DNA of 49,551 nucleotides from Cytophagales bacterium (GTDB taxonomy: Bacteria > Bacteroidota > Bacteroidia > Cytophagales > VRUD01), in NCBI GenBank assembly GCA_019456305.1, contig VRUD01000018.1, positions 1 to 49,551 of the forward strand. The letters run 5' to 3'. Both the position numbers and the translations under genes were made by a program. Shown here in pieces: positions 42,820-49,551 of this stretch; the first letter of the stretch is position 1; each line of letters starts with the position of its first letter. Below the pieces are notes generated by a model. The model did no database searches, was not told where the DNA came from, and worked only from the letters and a program-made list of their open reading frames with translations.

Positions 42820-42956
42820 TGACTAACCACGCCATTTATGGCGTGGACATTAAAGAATAAAACTGACAGGGCTTTAGCCCAATTATGCTAAAAACGGGCT
42901 AAAGCCCAGGGTTTGTATAGTTTGATTATCTCCGCCATAAATGGCGGAGTTAGTCA
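42820..42956. repeat. Composite of three palindromes inside a larger inverted repeat
   Basis: Outer arms TGACTAAC (42820-42827) and GTTAGTCA (42949-42956) enclose three hairpins: CCACGCCATTTATGGCGTGG (42827-42846), GGGCTTTAGCCC with GGGCTAAAGCCC (42869-42880 and 42896-42907) and CTCCGCCATAAATGGCGGAG (42930-42949). The first and third share the CGCCATxxATGGCG core. No coding sequence is present. The rest of the 540-bp gap (42689-42819 and 42957-43092) holds nothing recognised. Confidence 0.7.
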
Positions 42957-43092
42957 GCCATAAATAGACACAATCTTCAATTTGTTTATAAAAAGGATGG
43001 TAGAGAATGAGTAAAAGCCAACAAACTCTTTCAATTTTATTATCATTATCAAATTTTCTCCCAAAATTTACCCATTAAATAAAAACTATCCC

Positions 43093-43100
43093 TACATTTG
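43093..43100 (+). promoter_or_regulatory. Candidate -7 box before the last subtilase gene
   Basis: TACATTTG matches TAnnTTTG exactly, 38 bp before the ATG at 43139. No TTG lies at 17-23 bases upstream, so only half of the consensus is supported. Confidence 0.3.
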
Positions 43101-43138
43101 AAACTTTTAACTTTGGAAATTTTCGACTTTTTGTAATC

Positions 43139-46100
43139 ATGAAAAATTATTGCTCAAAACCCGGTTACCAGCGCCAGTATTTGCGTGCTCAAAAAACAGG
43201 ATCCCGGATATGGTCTGTCCCGACAAAGCCGGGAGGTCTTTGTAAAATTGCCCTTTTATGCTGCTTGTTTTTATTGCCTAATTACTCAAATGCCCAGGTG
43301 AAACAATCCTCAGGCAAATATGAGCTGTTATTAAAATCGGCTTCTGTGATGCCAGAGGAAAACCTCCGGGATTTTATTAATGAGCCTGATATTAAAGCAG
43401 GGGAAAAGTTTGAAGGGCGGTATTTCAAATTCATTCAATTTTATGAAATACCAAACCGGGATGATCGTGAAGAAATAGAAAGTATGGGGATCCAATTATT
43501 AAATTATATACCACATAATACTTATGCTGCATCCATTCCTGAAAATTTTGATCCCGGATCGTTACAAGAGCTCAATGTAAGAAGTGTGATCAGTATTGAA
43601 GCGGACTATAAAATAGATAACCGGCTGAAAACGCTGCCCTACCCAGACTGGGCGTTATATGGTGATAATAGCATAGATATAGTTGTTCAATATTATAAAA
43701 ACATAGATCCCACCAAAGCAAAAAAATTATTAATTGAACGTGGTATCAAGATTATAAGCGCCTATGATTATTTGTATCTTGTCACGATCAGGGTAAATAT
43801 TTCAGAGATTGAAAGCATAGCCTCCCTGCCTTTTATCTCATGGGTTGAACCCATTGCATCTCCTTCGGTTCCTGATGATACAAAAGGAAGAACCCTTCAC
43901 AGGGCAAATGTATTAGACTCTGATCATGCTTTGGGAAGACATTATGACGGAACAGGGGTTAGTTGTGCGCTTGGCGATGATGGCCCCATTGGCCCTCATA
44001 TTGACTACCAGGGCAGGGTAGATCAATCAAATACTACAGCCAATACCGGCAATCATGGCGATATGACTTCCGGGATTATGATGGGTGCAGGCAATATAGA
44101 CCCAACTATCAAGGGGATGGCTGCTGGCGCTTTTTTATACGTGTATGATATCTCCGGCTACAACCATATTCTTGATGCTCCAAGTAACCTCACAAATTTT
44201 GGGGTAGTGATTACCTCTACATCCTACAGCCAGGGTTGTAATGCTGGCTATACAACAAATGCCAGTTCGGGTGACCAGATGATCAGGCAAAATCCTTCGT
44301 TAATCCATGTTTTCTCAGGTGGTAATAGCGGCAACAGTGATTGCGGGTATGGAGCAGGTACGGGTTGGGGGAATATTACGGGTGGTTATAAGCAGGGTAA
44401 GAATGTGATCGCCTGTGGAAATCTTAATGATAAGGATGCTCTTGTAAGCAGCAGCAGCAGGGGCCCTGCTGATGATGGCAGAATTAAGCCCGATATTTGT
44501 GCCAATGGTGTTGGCCAACTATCAACCGATGATCCCAATACTTACCAGGTTGGAGGAGGCACTTCTGCGGCAGCGCCCGGAATTGCAGGTGTTCTGGCTC
44601 AATTATACCAGGCTTACCGTGAGCTCAATTCCGGTGCAGATCCTGAATCACCGTTACTAAAAGCCTGTTTATTAAATACGGCTGAAGACCTCGGAAATCC
44701 TGGCCCTGACTTTTCATTCGGCTGGGGAAGGGTTAATGCATTCAGGGCTGTGAAAACACTGGAAGATAACCGGTACCTGGATTCTGCAATAAGCCAGGGA
44801 GGCGCCAATACCCATAATTTAACCGTCCCGGCAGGCGCCAAGCAATTGAGAGTAATGCTTTACTGGCTGGATTATGAAGGAGCGCCTGCCGCTGCGAAAG
44901 CATTGGTCAATGACCTGAATATGCAGGTCACCGACCCTTCCGCTGTGGTTTATGATCCCTGGGTATTGGATCCCACTCCTAATCCTGTTAACTTAAATTT
45001 AAATGCTGTCAGAGCAGTGGATGATCTGAATAACATGGAACAGGTGACCATTGACAACCCGCCAGCAGGTAGCTATACTATTACGGTAAATGGATTCCAG
45101 GTGCCGCAAGGCCCTCAAAAGTATTATATCGTTTATGAATTTCCTGATGATGATGTTACGCTTACTTATCCAATTGGTGGTGAAGGTTTTGTACCGGGAG
45201 AGACAGAATTATTACGCTGGGATGCTTATGGATCTATCCTGACTTTTTTGTTAGAATACTCCATTAACAATGGCGCCAGTTGGATTACTATAGGTTCAGT
45301 CAGTGCAGCACAAAGATATTATGACTGGACAGTGCCTGGTGTCCTTACCGGAGAGGCATTGGTCAGGGTTACCAGGGGGGCTTTCAGTGATGTGAGCGAT
45401 ACTACTTTTTCAATCATTGGTGTGCCTCAAAACCTGGCAATAGACTGGGCATGCCCTGATACTATACAACTAAACTGGGACACTGTAACCGGTGCCACAG
45501 GTTATGAAATAAGCATGCTGGGCAGTATGTATATGGATTCGATCGGCACCACGAGCGCTGACTCCATTGTGGTTTACGGTATCAACCCGCTTTTAGAATA
45601 TTGGTTTAGTGTAAAAGCCTTAGCTCCAGCCAATGCCAGAGGAAGACGAGCCATTGCCATACAAAAAAATCCGGGAACCTTCAACTGTGCCATACCCATT
45701 GACGCAGCCCTCACTGAGATCATCAATCCAACAGGTGGAACATTACAGGGTTGCCAGGATTACTCATCTGTGACCGTCTCAATTCGGTTGAACAATTACG
45801 GCATTGATACTATTTCAACTATTCCATTGCACTACCAGGTCAATGGCGGGCCGGTGGTAAATGATACTTTTCCGGATACCCTTGCACCGGGCAGTTCTGC
45901 AGTACATAATTTCTTATCTGCCGAAAATTTTTCAGTACCAGGTAATTATAATATATCTGCGTGGGCAGATTATCCTTCAGATGGAAATGCTTATAATGAT
46001 ACGAGCAAGACGATGATTGAGGTAGTTACGGGTACGCTCGTTGGCCTTCCCTGGTCTGAAGATTTTGAAACCTTTGCTCTTTGTGCAACTACGGCTGATT

Positions 46101-49100
46101 GTGAAATTACTACCTGTAACCTTGTTAATGGATGGATCAATGATGTAAACCTGGTTTTTGATGATATTGAGTGGAGAACTGACGATGGAGGTACGTTTTC
46201 AAGTAATACCGGGCCTACTATTGACCACGCACCCGGCACTTCTACCGGTAACTATCTCTACCTGGAAGCTTCAGGAAGCTGTAATACCAGATCAGCACAT
46301 CTGATCACACCCTGTATTGACCTGACCGCTGCAACCCTGCCGGAGCTCAGCTTTTGGTATCACATGTATGGCGCTGATATGGGGGAATTGCATGTTGATA
46401 TCCTGCAGGGAGGTACGTGGAGCAATGATATTATGATCCCGGTTTCAGGTGACCAGGGAGATAGCTGGAAAGAGGCAAAGGTGAACCTTGTGCCTTACAC
46501 AGGGCAGATCATTAATATTCGTTTTCGTGGAATCACCGGATCAGGTTACCAAAGCGATATGGCAATTGATGATATTTCCATAATAGAATCAACGCTTGCT
46601 CCGGTTGCTGATTTTGTTGCTGATAAAACTTTTATTTGCAGTGGGGAAACAGTGATATTCAGCGACCTGAGTGTGAATGTACCGAACGCCTGGTCATGGG
46701 TTATTTCGCCTGGTACTATAAACTTTGTAAACGGAACCTCGGCAAATTCACAAAATCCCCAGGTGGAATTTGTAACCACTGGAGCTTATGATGTAACGCT
46801 TATAGTTATCAATACTTTCGGAAATGATACACTCACCAGGTCTTCATATATAAAAGCAGGTATAGGGCCATCTTCTGCATTTGTGGAAGATTTTGAATCT
46901 TTTGAACCTTGCGCTACCTCATTCAGTTGTAGCCAAAATATTATATGTGACCTCTCAAAGGGTTGGGTCAATGAAGAAAACCTGGTAATTGATGATCTGG
47001 ATTGGAGGGTTGATGAAGGGGGAACAGCTTCAAGTAATACAGGTCCATCTACTGATCACGCACCCGGCACTATTTCCGGAAACTATATTTATGTAGAAGC
47101 CTCTGGCACCGCAGGTTGTAATGAGAATAAAACAGCACTTCTGGTAACACCATGCATAGACCTGAGTGGTTCAGTTCAACCACAACTCAGCTTTTGGTAC
47201 CATATGTATGGCGCCAGTATGGGGGAATTGCACCTGGATATCCTGGATTCAGGTATATGGACCAACGATATTATGATACCTCTTATCGGTAACAAGGGAA
47301 ATAGCTGGCAGCAGGCATTGGTTGATCTTACCGTTTACACCGGGCAGATGACCAACCTGCGTTTCCGGGGGATTACCGGTTTGGGTATAACCAGCGACAT
47401 GGCCATTGATGATATTGTAATATTTGAAGGACAAGCGCCACCGATCCCTAATTTTATTGCCGATAATACCAATACCTGTATTGGCAAGACGGTTACCTTC
47501 ACTGACGTGAGTTTGAATGCACCTAATTCCTGGTCATGGAGCTTCTCGCCCGGCACTGTGAACTTTGTAAACGCAACAACTGCCAATTCACAAAATCCAC
47601 AGGTGCAGTTCACCGCTTCAGGTTTTTATGATGTTACGCTTACAACTTCCAATGCATACGGTAGTAACCCTGTTACCAAAACCTCTTATATCATAGTAGA
47701 TATAGGGGCAACGATCCCGTTTGCGGAGGGCTTTGAAAGCGGCATCTTCCCGCCTGTTGAATGGAATATTGTTGATCCGGGTGGATCGAGAACCTGGGAT
47801 GTGAGAACCAATGTTACAGGCAGTGATGGCGCTTTTACTACAACAGCATATATCAACAACTTCTCTTACAACAATACCGGTGCAGAAGATGAGCTGATCA
47901 TTGAACCTGTAGATCTGACAGGTATGTCTTCTGCAATGATGACTTTTGATATAGCTTATGCAGCCTATAGTTCTACATTATTTGATGGCCTGCGCATTGA
48001 TATATCCACAGATTGCGGGGTTACATATACCCCAACAGGTTATAATAAGTTTGGCCCTGCTCTTGAAACGGCACCGCCTACCACCAGTAGTTGGTTTCCT
48101 TCTGGTCCGAGCGAGTGGCGCAATGATACGGTTGATCTTTCTGCTTATATTAATACTATTGTAAGAATCAAATTCGTTAACATCAACGGCTATGGCAATA
48201 ACCTTTTTATTGATAATGTAAATTTAGATCTTCCATCACTCTTTGTATCCATCTCATCACCAGCCGGTGCCACCTGTAACGGTGGTTGTGACGGATGGGC
48301 AGTTGCAACTGTTACAGGAGATTTTCCACCTTATACATATCTATGGAATGATAGTTTAGCACAAACCAACGATACGGCAACAGGTCTTTGTCCAGGCGTG
48401 TATTCAGTAATGGTAGTTGATTCGATATCAGATACTGTGTCAGCAACGGTTACTATTTCAGAACCTGCTGCTCTTTCCGGAATTATTTCAACTACCCTGG
48501 AATCATGTGCTGGTTGTAATGATGGCACAATTTCAGTGGTTGCCAGCGGTGAATCCGGTAATTACACTTACTTATGGGATGATCCGGCTAATCAAACTAC
48601 AGCCACGGCTGATAGCCTCACAGCGGGTGTTTACAGTGTAACTGTTACAGACACTGTTTGTGGTACCAGTATTGTTCTCACAGATACCATAGAAGTTGCC
48701 CCACTCTCTTTATCAATCTCAACATCAGCCGATGCTACCTGTAACGGTGGGTGCGATGGATGGGCAGTTGCAAGTGTTACAGGAGGTTTTCCACCATATA
48801 CATACCTATGGGATGATAGTACAGCACAAACTAATGATACGGCAACGGGTCTTTGTGCTGGCGTTTATTCAGTAGAGGTAATGGATACTACATCAGATAC
48901 TTTATCAGCAATGGTCATTATTGCAGAACCTGCCGCTCTTTCCGGAATTATTTCAACTACCCTGGAATCATGTGCCGGTTGTAATGATGGCACAATTTCC
49001 GTGGTCGCCAGCGGTGAATCCGGTAATTACACTTACTTATGGGATGACCCGGCTAATCAATCAACAGCTACTGCCGACAGCCTCACGGCCGGTGTTTACA

Positions 49101-49551
49101 GTGTAACTATTACAGACACTGTTTGTGGTACCAGTATTGTTCTCACAGATACCATAGAAGTTGCTCCACTCTCTGTATCCATCTCATCATCAGCCGGTGC
49201 TACCTGTAACGGTGGTTGTGACGGATGGGCAGTTGTAACTGTTTCAGGAGGTTTTCCACCTTATACATATTTATGGAATGATAGTTTAGTGCTAACCAAC
49301 GATACGGCAACAGATCTTTGTGCTGGCGTTAATTTAGTAGCAGTAATAGATACTACATCAGATACTTTATCAGCAACGGTTACTATTGCACAACCTGCTG
49401 CTCTTTCCGGAATTATTTCAACTACCCTGGAATCATGTGCCGGTTGTAATGATGGTTCGATCTCTGTAACGGTAAGCGGTGAATCCGGTAATTACACTTA
49501 CTTATGGGATGACCCGGCTAATCAATCAACAGCTACTGCCGACAGCCTCAC
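43139..49551 (+). CDS. Large secreted subtilisin-like protease, partial at the window end
   Basis: The frame is open from ATG 43139 to the window end (2137 residues, 3' end missing). It has a long basic leader, then a signal-peptide core (ALLCCLFLLPNYSNAQ, to about residue 53), a propeptide (about 55-250) and an S8 catalytic domain with D280 (LGDDGPIG), H306 (NHGDMTSG) and S476 (GGTSAAAPG). After that come a P-like beta domain (to about 690), a fibronectin III-like domain (about 762-830), two tandem MAM-plus-PKD units (about 962-1522; SFWYHMYGADMGELHVDIL), a third lectin-like domain (to about 1700) and SprB-type repeats from 1702. A T9SS sorting domain is expected beyond the window. The leader contains a palindromic repeat (SRIWSVPTKPGG). 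Confidence 0.9.
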   Translation, partial: MKNYCSKPGYQRQYLRAQKTGSRIWSVPTKPGGLCKIALLCCLFLLPNYSNAQVKQSSGKYELLLKSASVMPEENLRDFINEPDIKAGEKFEGRYFKFIQFYEIPNRDDREEIESMGIQLLNYIPHNTYAASIPENFDPGSLQELNVRSVISIEADYKIDNRLKTLPYPDWALYGDNSIDIVVQYYKNIDPTKAKKLLIERGIKIISAYDYLYLVTIRVNISEIESIASLPFISWVEPIASPSVPDDTKGRTLHRANVLDSDHALGRHYDGTGVSCALGDDGPIGPHIDYQGRVDQSNTTANTGNHGDMTSGIMMGAGNIDPTIKGMAAGAFLYVYDISGYNHILDAPSNLTNFGVVITSTSYSQGCNAGYTTNASSGDQMIRQNPSLIHVFSGGNSGNSDCGYGAGTGWGNITGGYKQGKNVIACGNLNDKDALVSSSSRGPADDGRIKPDICANGVGQLSTDDPNTYQVGGGTSAAAPGIAGVLAQLYQAYRELNSGADPESPLLKACLLNTAEDLGNPGPDFSFGWGRVNAFRAVKTLEDNRYLDSAISQGGANTHNLTVPAGAKQLRVMLYWLDYEGAPAAAKALVNDLNMQVTDPSAVVYDPWVLDPTPNPVNLNLNAVRAVDDLNNMEQVTIDNPPAGSYTITVNGFQVPQGPQKYYIVYEFPDDDVTLTYPIGGEGFVPGETELLRWDAYGSILTFLLEYSINNGASWITIGSVSAAQRYYDWTVPGVLTGEALVRVTRGAFSDVSDTTFSIIGVPQNLAIDWACPDTIQLNWDTVTGATGYEISMLGSMYMDSIGTTSADSIVVYGINPLLEYWFSVKALAPANARGRRAIAIQKNPGTFNCAIPIDAALTEIINPTGGTLQGCQDYSSVTVSIRLNNYGIDTISTIPLHYQVNGGPVVNDTFPDTLAPGSSAVHNFLSAENFSVPGNYNISAWADYPSDGNAYNDTSKTMIEVVTGTLVGLPWSEDFETFALCATTADCEITTCNLVNGWINDVNLVFDDIEWRTDDGGTFSSNTGPTIDHAPGTSTGNYLYLEASGSCNTRSAHLITPCIDLTAATLPELSFWYHMYGADMGELHVDILQGGTWSNDIMIPVSGDQGDSWKEAKVNLVPYTGQIINIRFRGITGSGYQSDMAIDDISIIESTLAPVADFVADKTFICSGETVIFSDLSVNVPNAWSWVISPGTINFVNGTSANSQNPQVEFVTTGAYDVTLIVINTFGNDTLTRSSYIKAGIGPSSAFVEDFESFEPCATSFSCSQNIICDLSKGWVNEENLVIDDLDWRVDEGGTASSNTGPSTDHAPGTISGNYIYVEASGTAGCNENKTALLVTPCIDLSGSVQPQLSFWYHMYGASMGELHLDILDSGIWTNDIMIPLIGNKGNSWQQALVDLTVYTGQMTNLRFRGITGLGITSDMAIDDIVIFEGQAPPIPNFIADNTNTCIGKTVTFTDVSLNAPNSWSWSFSPGTVNFVNATTANSQNPQVQFTASGFYDVTLTTSNAYGSNPVTKTSYIIVDIGATIPFAEGFESGIFPPVEWNIVDPGGSRTWDVRTNVTGSDGAFTTTAYINNFSYNNTGAEDELIIEPVDLTGMSSAMMTFDIAYAAYSSTLFDGLRIDISTDCGVTYTPTGYNKFGPALETAPPTTSSWFPSGPSEWRNDTVDLSAYINTIVRIKFVNINGYGNNLFIDNVNLDLPSLFVSISSPAGATCNGGCDGWAVATVTGDFPPYTYLWNDSLAQTNDTATGLCPGVYSVMVVDSISDTVSATVTISEPAALSGIISTTLESCAGCNDGTISVVASGESGNYTYLWDDPANQTTATADSLTAGVYSVTVTDTVCGTSIVLTDTIEVAPLSLSISTSADATCNGGCDGWAVASVTGGFPPYTYLWDDSTAQTNDTATGLCAGVYSVEVMDTTSDTLSAMVIIAEPAALSGIISTTLESCAGCNDGTISVVASGESGNYTYLWDDPANQSTATADSLTAGVYSVTITDTVCGTSIVLTDTIEVAPLSVSISSSAGATCNGGCDGWAVVTVSGGFPPYTYLWNDSLVLTNDTATDLCAGVNLVAVIDTTSDTLSATVTIAQPAALSGIISTTLESCAGCNDGSISVTVSGESGNYTYLWDDPANQSTATADSL
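43201..43240. repeat. Palindromic repeat in the leader of the last subtilase
   Basis: ATCCCGGAT (43201-43209) is a palindrome, and TCCCG (43218-43222) faces CGGGA (43230-43234). The G/C-rich block is translated SRIWSVPTKPGGL and lengthens the region before the hydrophobic signal core to about 37 residues, roughly three times normal. Confidence 0.5.
46022..47700 (+). repeat. Tandem duplication of an 840-bp MAM-plus-PKD unit
   Basis: Two copies of a unit start near 46022 and 46862. Shared blocks include SSNTGPxxDHAPGT, LSFWYHMYGAxMGELHxDIL, TNDIMIP-like, IxNIRFRGIT and NSQNPQV, in the same order and spacing. The copies differ at many positions, so the duplication is not recent. Confidence 0.75.
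48239..49551 (+). repeat. 465-bp tandem repeats of paired SprB modules, cut by the window end
   Basis: The codon for Ile in SIS recurs at 48251, 48716 and 49181, exactly 465 bp apart (155 codons). Each unit contains two SprB-type modules: one starting ATCNGGCDGWAV and one starting ESCAGCNDGTIS. Long stretches, for example GAATCCGGTAATTACACTTA, are identical between copies. The third copy is still running at the last base. Confidence 0.9.

Noticed and set aside
42638-42956. An rRNA, tRNA or structured riboswitch in the hairpin-rich gap.
   Set aside because: Hairpins are perfect simple palindromes without tRNA arms or a known aptamer pattern, and the next gene is a secreted protease 180 bp further on.

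Overview
The window comes from a member of the Bacteroidota, most likely an uncultured aerobic lineage. Four lines of evidence support this. Several secreted proteins end in a type IX secretion (T9SS) sorting domain. A complete alternative complex III (act) operon is joined to an aa3 oxidase. Promoters fit the Bacteroidota consensus TTG-N19-TAnnTTTG. RecA, SprB repeats, PKD domains and the short-chain type threonine dehydrogenase are of the kinds usual in this phylum. The DNA is AT-rich and holds many short palindromic repeats. No rRNA, tRNA or CRISPR array was seen.

Positions 1-5070 (minus strand): carbon and amino-acid catabolism. A threonine 3-dehydrogenase, a small outer-membrane-type protein, deoxyribose-phosphate aldolase (deoC), a retropepsin-like protease and an aldehyde dehydrogenase lie head to tail. 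DeoC releases acetaldehyde, which the aldehyde dehydrogenase could oxidise. Positions 5074-8750: a large secreted metzincin metalloprotease, then a REP palindrome beside the relic of a REP-type transposase, then a toxin-antitoxin pair.

Positions 8752-14450: a 1541-residue T9SS adhesin with seven near-identical 55-residue beta-propeller blades, a four-helix-bundle gene enclosed by a perfect 31-bp inverted repeat, a small membrane protein and a 153-bp MITE-like hairpin. Positions 14447-16924: recA and a divergent gene for an outer-membrane-type protein, each with a clear promoter.

Positions 16938-29382 (minus strand): the respiratory operon actA-actB-actC-(hicB-like)-actD-actE-(small ORFs)-actF-coxB-coxA. 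It encodes a quinol:cytochrome c oxidoreductase that should hand electrons to the aa3 oxidase. Two non-respiratory insertions interrupt it.

Positions 29566-49551: a Nudix hydrolase and then a region of secreted proteins. Three T9SS cargo genes form a minus-strand operon that includes a 2127-residue subtilase. Next come a decayed beta-lactamase-fold gene, an M28 peptidase, a CAP-domain protein, a stretch of nested palindromes and a second large subtilase that runs off the window end inside a 465-bp tandem repeat.

The most unusual theme is the number of different short repeats sitting in frame inside genes: deoC, the metalloprotease (twice), the outer-membrane-type protein, actB, the Nudix gene (twice) and the last subtilase. 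Several form or extend signal peptides. A second theme is the seven-bladed propeller, whose framework is almost invariant in DNA while a few loop codons differ in nearly every blade.
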